Assembly: GCA_964445695.1 (NCBI GenBank)
Contig: CAYULF010000002.1
Coordinates: 1-64,000 of the forward strand
Source: JAUIKM01 sp964445695
GTDB taxonomy: Bacteria > Bacteroidota > Ignavibacteria > Kapaibacteriales > UBA7675
Length of the DNA stretch: 64,000 bases
Direction of reading: 5' to 3'
Position 1 is the first letter of the stretch. The number at the start of each line of letters is the position of its first letter. The notes beneath the pieces are model-generated. The model was given only the letters and a program-made list of their open reading frames with translations. It was not told the origin of the DNA and ran no database searches. The position numbers and the translations under genes are program-made. Of this stretch, positions 17,859-27,605 are shown in pieces.

Positions 17859-19262
17859 CTACTCCATGGCAGCGACGGGCATGGGCTGCGCGCGCTGTAC
17901 CCAGGCAAAAAACAGGTAAACCACCACCGAAGCGGCCAGTGAAAAAGTATAGCTGTATGGCAGGTGGAAAATGTATTCGGCCAGTCCATAACTGACAATG
18001 CCGGTGACGAGCGTAGCAATGGCGCTGCCCTCGCGGCCCCACTTGGTAAAGAGTGCAAACAGAATCACGACCAGCACTCCCGAACTACCGAAGGCCGAAG
18101 CCTCCTCAACCAGGCTGTAAATGCCCTCCGAGCCCAGCGCCAACAACAGAGCACAAACGCCGAAAACGGCAACGCCCCAGCGTTCTATGCGCACCTTGGA
18201 CGCCTCGCTCATCCGCGGCCGGAAAGGAATAATAACGTTGTGAGAAATCAGAGCCGTCGCCGCCAGCAGGGCGCTGTCGACGGTAGAGAGAATCGCCGAA
18301 ACCAGGGCGCCGGCAAAAACGATGTAGAGAATTGTCGGCAGATGCTCGCCGGCCAGTCGCGGCAGAATCTGTTCGGAGTGTTCCAAGCCGGGCACAAGCG
18401 CGGGACCGGCCAGACCAAGCGTCAAGGGAATCAAACCAACGAACAAATACATTCCGCCGGCCACGAGGCTGGAGCGTTTGGCGACCTGCGGTGAGCGCGA
18501 CGCCACCACGCGCGAAACGAGTTCCTGCGCCACCAGCGAACCGCATATCGGCACCGCCCAGGATTCTATTATCCCCAGCGCCGCCCAGTCGCTCTGCCAG
18601 GTTTCGCGGCTGACCCAATCCAGTTGCGTCGGTTCGATGACGGCCAGAAGAGACGAAACGCCGCCGACATCGGCGACAATAACAATGGCCAGGACGATCA
18701 GACCAATAATAAGGACACCGCCCTGCAGAAAGTCGGTCATTGCATCGGCCAGCAGACCGCCGCTGACGGTGTAAACAATCACGACGGTCGTCGCCACGAG
18801 AATGGCGGCAGTAAGTGTCAGATCGGAAACGGAGGAAAGCACCTGGCCGAAGGCGCGGATTTGCGCGCCGGCCCATATGATGGAGGCGGGAGCGATAATC
18901 AAGGCGGCCAGTCGCTCGGCACGGATGGAAAAGCGCTGCCGCACCAGGTCGGCGATGGTGGTAATACCGCGTTTCCAGAATGGAACAGCAAGTAACAGGC
19001 CCATCAGAATCAGGCAAAGGCTGTACCCGAATGGATCAGCGGTGACGCCCGCCAGACCTTCGTCATAGGCTACGCCCGCCGTACCGATGCAGGTTTCTGC
19101 GCCGAACCAGGTTCCAAAAATGGAGAATATCGCCAGCGAATAGCCCAGTTTGCGGCCGGCAAGCAGGTAATCGCTCTCGGTCTTGACGCGTCGCGACACC
19201 CAAAAGCCAAAGACAAGCTGCAGCAGGACGTAGGCCAGTACGCCGAGCAAAACCACATTCAT
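17859..19262 (-). CDS. Sodium:solute symporter family transporter
   Basis: A 467-residue integral membrane protein with about 13 hydrophobic segments, the SSF (LeuT-fold) layout. Early landmarks are the SDYLLAGRKLG segment at about 30-40, which is the family signature after the first helix, and GTWFGAETCIGTAG at about 51-64 in the second. Later the STVDSALLAATALISHNV stretch contains the Ser/Thr residues that help form the Na2 sodium site. The substrate cannot be read from sequence; proline, pantothenate and sugar carriers all share these features. It follows the beta-barrel and PLP genes on the same strand after a 102-bp gap, so a link to amino-acid use is possible but unproven. Confidence 0.88.
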   Translation of the reverse strand: MNVVLLGVLAYVLLQLVFGFWVSRRVKTESDYLLAGRKLGYSLAIFSIFGTWFGAETCIGTAGVAYDEGLAGVTADPFGYSLCLILMGLLLAVPFWKRGITTIADLVRQRFSIRAERLAALIIAPASIIWAGAQIRAFGQVLSSVSDLTLTAAILVATTVVIVYTVSGGLLADAMTDFLQGGVLIIGLIVLAIVIVADVGGVSSLLAVIEPTQLDWVSRETWQSDWAALGIIESWAVPICGSLVAQELVSRVVASRSPQVAKRSSLVAGGMYLFVGLIPLTLGLAGPALVPGLEHSEQILPRLAGEHLPTILYIVFAGALVSAILSTVDSALLAATALISHNVIIPFRPRMSEASKVRIERWGVAVFGVCALLLALGSEGIYSLVEEASAFGSSGVLVVILFALFTKWGREGSAIATLVTGIVSYGLAEYIFHLPYSYTFSLAASVVVYLFFAWVQRAQPMPVAAME

Positions 19263-19364
19263 CGAAAGCGCTCTCCTGACCGGACGTCCGGTGTCCGCAA
19301 CACTTCAAGGTCAAACGAATTTGAACAATGATCGTCGGAAAATGCAAAATTTCGGGGTTGAAGC

Positions 19365-20579
19365 CTAAAAACGGCGAAAATTCCTGTAATCCCAGTTAAA
19401 GGATAGTCCGACCCAGTCGGGGTAGTACCAGAAGTCGTCCAGGGTATCGCCGAATGTCAGCTGAGTTTCGAGCGCCAATTCATACACGTGGTATTCATCC
19501 AGCGCAAGATGCACACCGGCATTAACCTTGCTGCTGAAATCGCGCACATTCAGAACTCCGGTTGCTTCGACTGATAAAGGAGCGGTGCGAGGATCGGTTG
19601 CAATACCCAGGGCCAGATAGTGGCGGTCCATAAATGAATGACTTCCCTGGAGCAGAGCGGGAAGATTGTAGGCGGAGCGATCGACCGCTCCGTCGCCGTT
19701 AAACAGATACTCCAGTCGTATTCGCGGACCGAAAGCGACACTCGTTATTCCCGCCGAAACAAAGCTGCGCGCAAAGTCTTCGGCTTCGTGTTTTTCGATG
19801 CGGTAGTGAACGTGATAGGATATTGACGAACTGTCCGGCGTAACACTCGCCCTGATCCGGGCGTTCAGCTCGTTGTCAAACACTCCAGCACCGACATGCA
19901 ACATCAGCGGCATGTTCACAGTCACATACTCTGCGTCAGCGCCCCATCCGGCATCGCGATCAAAGGTCGCCAACATGATCAGTGCGCTTGATTCTGTCGT
20001 GTTGAACGACACGGCAGCCCCATCGTATGTCGGCAGGCGATCATAGCCGCGGTAACTGCGCACCCGTTTTTGCAGCAAATCATTTAAACGCCAGTCGGTT
20101 CGGACGTCATCAACAGAACCGATACGCCCCAGCAGGAATCTGAACCCTGAACGCCCCTGGTACTCAATCCGGAAATCCGAGAGTCGCAGATTGAAGTATT
20201 CTTCAGCCGTTCGGTCCAGGCCTGTGGAATTCAGGTTTAAGTCCAGCGCTTCCGCGTCAAGTTGTGGCTGCTCGCCGAACACAACTCCTCCCCCCGGCAA
20301 TTGCTCCGCATACAAATCCGCCACAGCAATAAACGACCATCGTAAGAGCCGTAAATACCCGAATTCCAGGCGTCCGTCAACACTTGACCGGAACCCGTCC
20401 GAGTCCCGGCTCAAAACACGCCCAAGCTCAACATTTCGACTGATGTAGTCCTGGTGAAGTTGGATATTCCAGTTAATATATGTGTCGGGCTTAAACTGAA
20501 GCCGCACTGTTGCCGATGACTCAACAAAGGACAATAATGAAAAAACCAGAATCAAACCCAGACTGGATTTGCACCGCAT
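19365..20579 (-). CDS. Putative outer-membrane beta-barrel protein
   Basis: A 404-residue protein with a signal peptide (about 1-23, ending ESSATVRL). The mature part is dominated by alternating amphipathic segments rich in aromatic residues and ends in aromatic strands (YRNFRRF), as in outer-membrane barrels. No named family is recognised. The ATG at 20579 was chosen because sequence upstream in the frame is the other-frame image of the preceding gene and lacks a signal peptide; it starts one base after that gene's stop region, implying co-transcription. A role as a porin-like or lipid/solute channel is possible. It may act with the downstream symporter. Confidence 0.6.
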   Translation of the reverse strand: MRCKSSLGLILVFSLLSFVESSATVRLQFKPDTYINWNIQLHQDYISRNVELGRVLSRDSDGFRSSVDGRLEFGYLRLLRWSFIAVADLYAEQLPGGGVVFGEQPQLDAEALDLNLNSTGLDRTAEEYFNLRLSDFRIEYQGRSGFRFLLGRIGSVDDVRTDWRLNDLLQKRVRSYRGYDRLPTYDGAAVSFNTTESSALIMLATFDRDAGWGADAEYVTVNMPLMLHVGAGVFDNELNARIRASVTPDSSSISYHVHYRIEKHEAEDFARSFVSAGITSVAFGPRIRLEYLFNGDGAVDRSAYNLPALLQGSHSFMDRHYLALGIATDPRTAPLSVEATGVLNVRDFSSKVNAGVHLALDEYHVYELALETQLTFGDTLDDFWYYPDWVGLSFNWDYRNFRRF

Positions 20580-20580
20580 G

Positions 20581-21777
20581 TTAACGCGTCGGATGGGTTT
20601 TGGAGATATCCCAGTCGGCGCTGCGCCGCGCAGAGAGCGGCCAGCGATGCAGATCGCCGTCCTCACGCACCACGTGATACATCGGCGCAAGGTTGGCGGC
20701 GGTACAAGCGTGATTCGGAATAACAGCGACGAGCATTCCGACGCTCCAGTCGATTGCGGCAGTGCGTTTAACAAATCCGTGCTCCTCCGACAGCCGCTCC
20801 ACCGTCGAACAATGTGAATAGTCTGCGTTTAAGTGCGCTTCAATCGGAACCACAAGGCCGTAGCCTTCGATTGCATCCGAACCGTGCGCACCTTTGTCGC
20901 TGCTCAGCGCCTTGGAACCCGCATCGATAATAACGCGGTCCGGGCGCAGTGTCACCACGCGACTTAACACCGCAAGGGCGCAGCGTTCAACCGGCGCCAC
21001 ACCCAGGCTTATCATGGTTAAATCGCAAAACACATAGTTACCTGGTCGTATCTCGTCGATACCATCAAGGCCTGCCCCCGCAAGCAGCGTCGGAGTCGTA
21101 CCCACAGACACGATCGGCCTGTGTCCGGTTACTGCAACACATGCACGCTGAAAACTTACCATGGCATCTCGCTCGGCTTCGGCAATGGCAAGAATCTCCT
21201 GCCTGGAACGCGCGCCGTAGGCCTGTCCGGCGTGGGACATTATGCCTGTTAAGTCCAGCGAATCAAACGAAGCAGTTAAACGCAGTAGTTGTTTACTTTC
21301 TTCCGACTGCGGATCAAGGCCGCAGCGCCCGAGCCCGACATCGATTATCAGATAGACTTTAAACATTTCCTGCATTTCGCCGGCAACCATGGCGGCAAGT
21401 TCAACAGTTTCGCGACTGTCGACGGCAAGAATTACCTCGGAGTTGTACTGGCGGGCCGTGTGCATGAGCAGCCGCAGTGCATCCGGATGCACCTGCGGAT
21501 AGGCCAGCAGAACCGACTCAAAGCCGGCCATCAAAAATGTTAAGGTTTCATCAACTGTAGCTGCGGTCACACCGATCGCGCCGGCGTGCAATTGTTTGTA
21601 GCCAATCGCCGGACTCTTGTGCGTTTTAACGTGCGGACGCAGTTTAACGGCTCCGGACTTCGCTACGGCAGCCATCTCACTGATATTGCGATCCAGGCGC
21701 GACTCAATGACAATGCAGTCGGGCGTGCGCAATCTCGATATGGTTTTTATGGCGGACATGATTCTCTTGTTTGTCAT
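20581..21777 (-). CDS. DSD1-like PLP enzyme (D-threonine aldolase/D-serine dehydratase family)
   Basis: A 398-residue fold III PLP enzyme with an alanine-racemase-like N-terminal barrel. The PLP lysine is K51 in RPHVKTHK. The C-terminal domain carries the family metal site NHAC (H356, C358). These mark the D-serine dehydratase/D-threonine aldolase group, which act on D-hydroxy amino acids with PLP and a divalent metal. Which substrate is used cannot be decided from sequence. Two ATGs are possible, 21777 (MTNKRI) and 21759 (MSAIKT). The bases between them are exactly the dispersed repeat GATTCTCTTGTTTGTC, so the shorter start may be the ancestral one. It is first in a run with the barrel and symporter genes. 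Confidence 0.8.
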   Translation of the reverse strand: MTNKRIMSAIKTISRLRTPDCIVIESRLDRNISEMAAVAKSGAVKLRPHVKTHKSPAIGYKQLHAGAIGVTAATVDETLTFLMAGFESVLLAYPQVHPDALRLLMHTARQYNSEVILAVDSRETVELAAMVAGEMQEMFKVYLIIDVGLGRCGLDPQSEESKQLLRLTASFDSLDLTGIMSHAGQAYGARSRQEILAIAEAERDAMVSFQRACVAVTGHRPIVSVGTTPTLLAGAGLDGIDEIRPGNYVFCDLTMISLGVAPVERCALAVLSRVVTLRPDRVIIDAGSKALSSDKGAHGSDAIEGYGLVVPIEAHLNADYSHCSTVERLSEEHGFVKRTAAIDWSVGMLVAVIPNHACTAANLAPMYHVVREDGDLHRWPLSARRSADWDISKTHPTR

Positions 21778-21936
21778 TGAGCGTGAAATTTCAAGTCAGT
21801 CGGCGGACGGCAAAATACACATGCGGCGGCAAACGCCCAGCGGACAAGAGATTGGAGTGAGTGGCCGAGAGCTGGCAGCTGCGCACATCATGAGTAAGCG
21901 AAGGTCCAAAACAGCATGCCGGCACAAACAATCGGA

Positions 21937-22005
21937 ACGGAGCACAATGACGTGCAGCCGAGGCAGGTTTTGCTCCTGCAACGCAATGATTGGAGGCTGA
22001 GGCTT
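21937..22005 (+). repeat. Pair of REP-like units around a hairpin
   Basis: Two roughly 30-nt units with the shared core CAATGAYKTG...AGCCGA (21937-21967) and CAATGATTGGAGGCTGAG (21976-22005), separated by GCAGG-TTTTGCT-CCTGC, which can fold. A third unit is at 6063-6093. Confidence 0.45.
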
Positions 22006-22111
22006 CGACCGTTCAGGCGTACAATCGGCGCGTTCAGGCACGTGGAAGGCATCGTTCAGTTTTTTCGCCATGGAGGCTTACACGGCGTTGTTTATACTTG
22101 TGATTGACGAG

Positions 22112-22257
22112 CGCGCAGCATGCGGCGCGTGAAATCCGCGACCGGCTTACTCAAGAAAACTTGCACTGATGCAGGGAGGGAGGAGTGCGTTGGAACGTGG
22201 TGGAGCTATCCGAGGTGGTGGAGGGGCGGGCCCCAGATCTAGCGAGAAATGCGCCCA
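22112..22257 (+). repeat. 146-bp G-rich duplicated element, copy 1
   Basis: About 93 percent identical by eye to 43697-43842 in the same orientation. It includes two small hairpins (CGCG-TGAAATC-CGCG and TGCA-CTGA-TGCA), runs of G such as GGGAGGGAGGAG, and ends with GGGGCGGGCCCC and GATCTAGC. Flanking DNA differs between the two copies. Open frames inside it are short and appear spurious. Confidence 0.8.
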
Positions 22258-22442
22258 TTTCAGTCCGGCAACCGTCAATCAAACCCATAACCCGTTGGCC
22301 CTCAACGACTTACGCTCAGCGGCAATTTCCACCTCACGCTCATTTTCTTCGCCGCACCAGAACTTTTCACCGGTTCTTCCAACTCTCGCTCTCAGCTGCT
22401 GAGCGACCAGACTCCGTCGCTCATCGCTTGGTTCTCGCCCAA

Positions 22443-22534
22443 CAACGGCAAGCAAAATCCAGAGCCGCCAGCCCCCGCCCATCAACGGCAAGCAAAATCC
22501 AGAGCCGCCAGCCCCCGCCCATCAACGGCAAGCC
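22443..22534 (+). repeat. 40-bp tandem repeat, about 2.3 copies
   Basis: A unit beginning CAACGGCAAGCAAAATCC and ending GCCCCCGCCCAT repeats at a 40-bp period (starts at 22443, 22483, 22523), the last copy partial. Noncoding; it follows the G-rich element. Confidence 0.8.
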
Positions 22535-22673
22535 AAGCCCGCAACTGCACAGTCAAGACTGAGGAGCGGCGAGCCAATCTGTGCGTCCCCCCACTCCGCG
22601 AACGGCAAGCGAAGGCAGCAGAACATTAGCGCTTGAACAGCCCCGAAACCCGCTACTTCCGCCCAGTACAAAA

Positions 22674-22704
22674 AAACCTCCGCATCACCTTGATGCGGAG
22701 GTTT
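22674..22704 (-). terminator. Rho-independent terminator
   Basis: AAACCTCCGCATCA and its exact complement flank a 3-nt loop, a 14-bp perfect stem, followed on the minus strand by a run of T. It lies 34 bp past the stop of the T9SS gene at 22738. Confidence 0.85.
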
Positions 22705-22737
22705 CAAGTCTAAAACCACTCAGTCCTGAATCTGTGC

Positions 22738-25116
22738 TCAGCGTGCGATCACCACCGGCGTGCTGACGCGCTGACCGTCTTTCTCGACCACAAGATAATA
22801 CAGGCCCTGCGTGATGTCGCGCACGTCAAAGATGAATTCGCCGGACTCGCTCGCGCCGCCCCGCTCCGTGAAGCGATTGCTGTAAGCGCGATAATTGCCG
22901 TCGCCGACGCGTGTGCCGAAGGAGTTCAGTAAGTAGGCGGTTTCATTGACGATGACTTCGCCGTCGGACGATTTTTCGACCGGGACGCGCAGCTCGGTTT
23001 TAGCCGGGTTTGGATAGGGAAACTGGATCGCCAGTCGTCCCGCATCTTCCTCCGCCGTGCTGGCCGTGATGATCACGCCGCAGTTGCTCTCGCCCGAGAG
23101 AAATTGCGGGATGCCCGCGCTCTCAAGTGGGATCAGCGGGAAACAAGCCTCCGGAAAGACAATCGTGTCGCGGAATTCACCGAGATAAGACGGCGAAAAA
23201 CAGACGCGCATGCGGCGCGTCTCGCCAGGCAGAATTTCAAACGGAAACTGGCTGCGCGGCACCGAAAACTCGATGTTGTACAGCAGTACAATTTCGTTGA
23301 ACGTAAAGGAATCAGACTCGGAGATATTCGTGAACTGCAGATCCGCACAGACGACGTCCGGCGGGCTCTGCTCCGGAAAACGCATCACGCCGTCTGCCGC
23401 AATCGCCGTGAGCTGCAGGTTTTCGACGTCGGGCCGGATAATGACTTCCACCTCATCCGTATTGCCGCCGCAGCCGTAGGCGTCTTCGACCACCACCGAA
23501 TACAGGCCGCCGGAATTGACGACAATCGACCGCGTGGTCTCGCCCGTTGACCACAGATACGAGGCGTATTCATTGTCGACGGTCATTGTCACGCTCTCGT
23601 CGGCGCAGATATATGGCGGCCGATCGAGCAGAATTTTTGGATCGGGCAGCGGGATGACCGTCACTTCAAATGGATCGCTGACTTTAACACAGCCGTTCGG
23701 CGCCGTAATGGTCACCGTGTAAATGCCGCTCTCGCTGACGGTGATTGTCTGCGTCAGTTCGCCGGTGGACCAGAGGTAGCCGGCCATGCCGTCGGGAATG
23801 GCGCGCAGCTCCAGCGTCTCGCCTTCACAGAGAATGTTGTCTTCGTCCGGACCGATCGCGATGCCGACGTCCGGTGCGGGACGCAACGTCACGTTGACCG
23901 CCTGCGAGATTTCCGTCTGACAGCCGGATTCGTCGAACACTTCAACGCGGTAAGTGCCCGGCTGGTCGACCACGATGCTGCGGCCGGTCTGGCCGTTGGT
24001 CCACTGATAGAAAAAATAGCCGTCTTCCGCCACCAGTTCGACAGTTTCGCCCTGACAGAGTTCGACGTTGCCGATTACTTCGATTTCAGGTTCTTTGACG
24101 TCGACCAGATTCCAGCGGTAGATGCCCTGGCCGACAACCCAACCGCGGCGCTCGTCGATGAAGGTAATGTCGTCCAGATCGTCGTTGGGATCGATGCCGC
24201 AGTCGCGCGGCACCCAGTTGACGCCGGCGTTATTGGTGTACCAGACAGCTCCATTGCTGCCGCATGACCAGCCGGTCGTTTCACTTTCGAGGTAAGTGCC
24301 GAACTGCTGTGTCGGCACGACAAAACGCGTCCAGTTGCGTCCGCCGTCGGTCGAGAAACGCATTCCGCCGGTGTTGCCGCCGCCGCTGCACTCGCTGCCG
24401 GATTCGGGGATCAGGAATGACTCGTTGAGATTCGTCAGTTCTTCGTGCCAGAACGCCGGGCCGGTCTGCGCAAAAATGTCCCAGGTAAAACCACCGTCGG
24501 CCGACTCCCAGATATAACCGCTGCTCACCGCCAGGGCGCGACCGCGCGGATCAAAGATAATCGCGTCCGACAATCCGGAGTTGAGCCCGAGGTTACCAAG
24601 AAAGGGTTGCCAGGTATCCCCGCCGTCGGTAGTTCGGAAAAACTGCTGGCGTCGCGTACCGCAACCGCCGCCGACCACCACGCCTTCGTTTTCGTCAAAG
24701 AAAAACAGTCCCCATTGATCCACCAGACCCGGCGGAAAAAGCTCCGTCCAGGTCGCGCCGCCGTCGACGGACTTGAACAGCCCCTCGGGACCGCTGCAGT
24801 AACCGACGTCGCGCGTGGGAAACATGACACTTTCCAGATGCCCCACCTGTCCGCCGAAACCGCCTTCGAGCGGCCCCGGCACCTGCGAACCCTGCCAGTT
24901 GTCGCCGCCGTCGGTCGTGCGCAGTACATAACCGTTAAAACCGCAGATCCAGATGAAATCCGGGTCTTCAGGCAGAAAATACACGTCCAGGTAGTGGTTG
25001 CGATTAAAGGGCCGGGGAATGTTGTCGAACTTGATCCACTGCGCCTCAGCCTGCAGCACAGACGCCAACAGGAGAACAGCCGCGAACATAAGCCAACGGG
25101 TACCGGTCAGATGCAT
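22738..25116 (-). CDS. T9SS substrate with BNR/Ycf48-like repeats and Ig-like domains
   Basis: A 792-residue secreted protein. It has a signal peptide (about 1-26, ending AEAQW). A beta-propeller-like region at about 30-330 carries repeated TTDGGDNW, SVDGGATW and STDGGRNW motifs of the BNR/Ycf48 type. Three Ig-like repeats with YLWSTGE and similar signatures lie at about 345-575. A linker domain and a type IX C-terminal sorting domain follow (from about 705, starting FPYPNPAKTEL and ending LVVEKDGQRVSTPVVIAR). Export by T9SS to the cell surface or medium is therefore expected. It is monocistronic with its own terminator. A binding or adhesion role is likely; no enzyme motif is seen. Confidence 0.88.
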   Translation of the reverse strand: MHLTGTRWLMFAAVLLLASVLQAEAQWIKFDNIPRPFNRNHYLDVYFLPEDPDFIWICGFNGYVLRTTDGGDNWQGSQVPGPLEGGFGGQVGHLESVMFPTRDVGYCSGPEGLFKSVDGGATWTELFPPGLVDQWGLFFFDENEGVVVGGGCGTRRQQFFRTTDGGDTWQPFLGNLGLNSGLSDAIIFDPRGRALAVSSGYIWESADGGFTWDIFAQTGPAFWHEELTNLNESFLIPESGSECSGGGNTGGMRFSTDGGRNWTRFVVPTQQFGTYLESETTGWSCGSNGAVWYTNNAGVNWVPRDCGIDPNDDLDDITFIDERRGWVVGQGIYRWNLVDVKEPEIEVIGNVELCQGETVELVAEDGYFFYQWTNGQTGRSIVVDQPGTYRVEVFDESGCQTEISQAVNVTLRPAPDVGIAIGPDEDNILCEGETLELRAIPDGMAGYLWSTGELTQTITVSESGIYTVTITAPNGCVKVSDPFEVTVIPLPDPKILLDRPPYICADESVTMTVDNEYASYLWSTGETTRSIVVNSGGLYSVVVEDAYGCGGNTDEVEVIIRPDVENLQLTAIAADGVMRFPEQSPPDVVCADLQFTNISESDSFTFNEIVLLYNIEFSVPRSQFPFEILPGETRRMRVCFSPSYLGEFRDTIVFPEACFPLIPLESAGIPQFLSGESNCGVIITASTAEEDAGRLAIQFPYPNPAKTELRVPVEKSSDGEVIVNETAYLLNSFGTRVGDGNYRAYSNRFTERGGASESGEFIFDVRDITQGLYYLVVEKDGQRVSTPVVIAR

Positions 25117-25418
25117 ATGTATTCCTCAAGGCAGATGGTTTTGCGGGTCATGGTAAAACGCCGGAATGGAAAATTGGCGAGCGCGGGGCTCATAACCAAG
25201 GTAAATTTCCTCTTGCCTGACTCCGGCACCGGCCAAAGGTTACAGGAAGACAAACTGAAAGCATGTAATGTCGCACAATCTCTGTCGCCGCTTGGTCCGG
25301 GCTTCGCCGTCGCGCAGAACGGCGAATACGCAGCAATCAAACCCCGGAGGGTCACTTTGTCGCAGCTCATTTCGGCTGCGCGCGCCTGACGGCACGCTTG
25401 GGCGGCAGCGCCTGCCGA

Positions 25419-25459
25419 CAAAAAAAACGGCGGCACGCCCGCTAACGAACGTACCGCCG
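25419..25459 (-). terminator. Rho-independent terminator of the EF-G2 gene
   Basis: A 10-bp stem (CGGCGGTACG with CGTGCCGCCG, one G-T pair) and then eight or more T on the minus strand, 20 bp after the stop of the EF-G2 gene. The rest of the gap to 25117 shows nothing notable. Confidence 0.82.
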
Positions 25460-25478
25460 GGAAGAATCGTGCGACAGA

Positions 25479-27605
25479 CTATTCGTCCTCGCCCGCGGCG
25501 TTGGCTTTGATCAGTTCTTCCTGCACGTCGTGCGGCACGGGGCCGTAGTGCGAGTACTGACCGCTGAAAGTCGCTCGGCCCTGCGTCATAGAGCGCAGCG
25601 CGGTTGAGTAACCGTCCATTTCGGCCTGCGGAATGTGCGCCTTGACGCGCTGGTAGTGGCCGTCGGTCTCGATCCCCTGAATGATCGCGCGGCGCACGGG
25701 CAGATCGCTCATCACGTCGCCGACGTAGTCGTCGGGCACGACGACTTCGATCTCAAAGATCGGTTCGAGGATTTTGGGATCGGCCTGGCGGAATGCATCG
25801 CGGAAGGCCATGAGCGAGGCGGTTTTGAACGCGGCCTCGTTGGAGTCCACCGAGTGCATGCTGCCGTCGTAGATGCTCACGCGGATGTCCCGCACAAAAC
25901 AGCCCGTCAGCGGCCCGTTGTGCATCTTGTCCATAACGCCTTTGAGGATGGCGGGCATAAAACGCGAATCGATAACGCCGCCGACGATGCAATTCTGGTA
26001 GATGAGTTTGCCGCCCCAGTCCAGCTCGATTTCATCGGTGTGGCGCACGTTGACGTCGGGCGTCGGCGGCATGCCTTCCGAATACGGCTCTATGACCATG
26101 TAGACTTCGCCGTACTGCCCCGCACCGCCGGTTTGTTTTTTGTGGCGGTACTGGCTCTTCGCCATGCGCTGAATGGTCTCGCGATAGGAGATGCGCGGTT
26201 TGATGAATTCAGCCTGCACGCCGAAACGATGTTCCAGGCTCCATTTGGCCACCGTCAGGTGCAGCTCGCCCTGGCCGTGGATGATCGTCTGACGCAGTTC
26301 CTGCGAGTGTTCAATGATCAGCGTCGGGTCTTCTTCGTGCAGTTTGTGCAGCGCCTGCGCAAGCTTCTCATCGTCTTTGTTGTTCACCGGGCGCACGGCC
26401 GTGCGGATTTTGGGACTCGGGTATTCAATCGGCGGAACAGACAGATCCTTGCCTTTTTCGTGCAGGGAATTGTTGGCGTGCGTGTTTTTCAACTTCACCG
26501 TCGCGCCGATGTCGCCCGCCTGCAGTGACGAGACTTCCTCGCGCTTTTTACCATTAATTGTGTAGAGGTGTGCAAAGCGCTCAACCGAACCGGTATCGGC
26601 GTTGTGCAGGTCCTGCCCGGAGTGCAGCGTGCCGGAGAGCACGCGGAAGTAACTCATCTCCCCCACGTGCGGCTCGGACAGCGTTTTGTAGACAAAGACG
26701 ACGAGCGGACCCTTCGGGTCGCAGGAGAGGTCTTCGCCCGACGTGGTTTTCCATGGGTCCAGATCGATCGGCGCGGGCGCCACGTTGTCGATAAATCCCA
26801 TAAGGCGCCCGCTGCCCATGTTTCTTTCGGCGCTGAGACAAAACAGAGGAAAAAGCTGGTGGCGGATCATGGCTTTTTTCAGCCCTTTGCGCATTTCATC
26901 TTCGTCCAGGCTGCCCTTTTCAAAGTAGAGCTCCATCAGCCCTTCGTCGTTTTCGGCGATGGCTTCAATCAGCTCGTTGTGCAGCCTGTCGGCTTTTTCC
27001 TTTTCCGAATCGGGGATCGGCAGTTTTTCGGGTTTGCCGCCTTCGGGCGGGAATTTGTAGGCGGTCATCTTGAGTACATCGACGATCAGGTTGAAGTCCT
27101 TGCCTTCGTTGAGCGGGTACTGCACCACGGTGACGGCGCGCCCGAAGCGGTTTTTGGCCTGTTCGACGGTGCGGTCGAAATTGGACTTTTCGTGATCGAC
27201 TTTGTTGACGACGATGATCATCGGCGTCTTGAATTGTTCCGTGTATTTCCAGATGATCTCGGTGCCCACCTGCACGCCGTCGGGCGAGCTGAGCACCATA
27301 ATGCCGGTTCCGACGACGCGCAGTGCGGCGATCACTTCACCGACGAAGTCGTCGTAGCCGGGTGTGTCGATGATATTGATTTTGTAGTCGCGCCAATCGA
27401 CGTGGAGGAGGGTTTCGAAGACGGAGTTGCCGCGTTCATGTTCAACTTCGTGGTAGTCGGAGACGGTGTTCTGTTGGCCCACGCTTCCGCGGCGCGAGAT
27501 TGCACCGGCTTCAAACAGCATGGTTTCGGTCAGCGTGGTTTTGCCGGACCCGGAGTGGCCCAGCAGGGCCACGTTCCTGATGCGCGCACTTTCGAATACT
27601 TTCAT
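25479..27605 (-). CDS. Elongation factor G paralogue, EF-G2 type
   Basis: A 708-residue translational GTPase with EF-G domains I to V. The P-loop is GHSGSGKT (16-23), followed by DTPGYDDF (G3) and NKVDHE (G4). In switch I the segment is ERGNSVF rather than the RGITI of canonical EF-G. That, together with the N-terminus MKVFESARIRNVALLGHSG, places it with the EF-G2/FusA2 group found beside classical EF-G in many FCB bacteria. The ATG at 27605 is preferred to the one at 27617 because family members begin at this point and GGGGTG lies upstream. EF-G2 proteins can bind ribosomes, but their part in normal elongation is unclear. It is followed by a strong terminator. Confidence 0.85.
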   Translation of the reverse strand: MKVFESARIRNVALLGHSGSGKTTLTETMLFEAGAISRRGSVGQQNTVSDYHEVEHERGNSVFETLLHVDWRDYKINIIDTPGYDDFVGEVIAALRVVGTGIMVLSSPDGVQVGTEIIWKYTEQFKTPMIIVVNKVDHEKSNFDRTVEQAKNRFGRAVTVVQYPLNEGKDFNLIVDVLKMTAYKFPPEGGKPEKLPIPDSEKEKADRLHNELIEAIAENDEGLMELYFEKGSLDEDEMRKGLKKAMIRHQLFPLFCLSAERNMGSGRLMGFIDNVAPAPIDLDPWKTTSGEDLSCDPKGPLVVFVYKTLSEPHVGEMSYFRVLSGTLHSGQDLHNADTGSVERFAHLYTINGKKREEVSSLQAGDIGATVKLKNTHANNSLHEKGKDLSVPPIEYPSPKIRTAVRPVNNKDDEKLAQALHKLHEEDPTLIIEHSQELRQTIIHGQGELHLTVAKWSLEHRFGVQAEFIKPRISYRETIQRMAKSQYRHKKQTGGAGQYGEVYMVIEPYSEGMPPTPDVNVRHTDEIELDWGGKLIYQNCIVGGVIDSRFMPAILKGVMDKMHNGPLTGCFVRDIRVSIYDGSMHSVDSNEAAFKTASLMAFRDAFRQADPKILEPIFEIEVVVPDDYVGDVMSDLPVRRAIIQGIETDGHYQRVKAHIPQAEMDGYSTALRSMTQGRATFSGQYSHYGPVPHDVQEELIKANAAGEDE

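Larger units (their letters stand above)
21778..22737. other. Repeat-rich intergenic region
   Basis: 960 bp with no credible gene. It holds two REP-like units (21937-22005) around a GCAGG/CCTGC hairpin, copy 1 of the 146-bp G-rich element (22112-22257), a C-rich, G-poor stretch after it, a 40-bp tandem repeat (22443-22534) and the terminator of the downstream T9SS gene (22674-22704). Confidence 0.65.

Noticed and set aside
21796..22071. 91-codon minus-strand frame in a repeat region
   Set aside because: It overlaps the REP-like repeat units, is rich in Cys, Arg and Pro, and has no motif.
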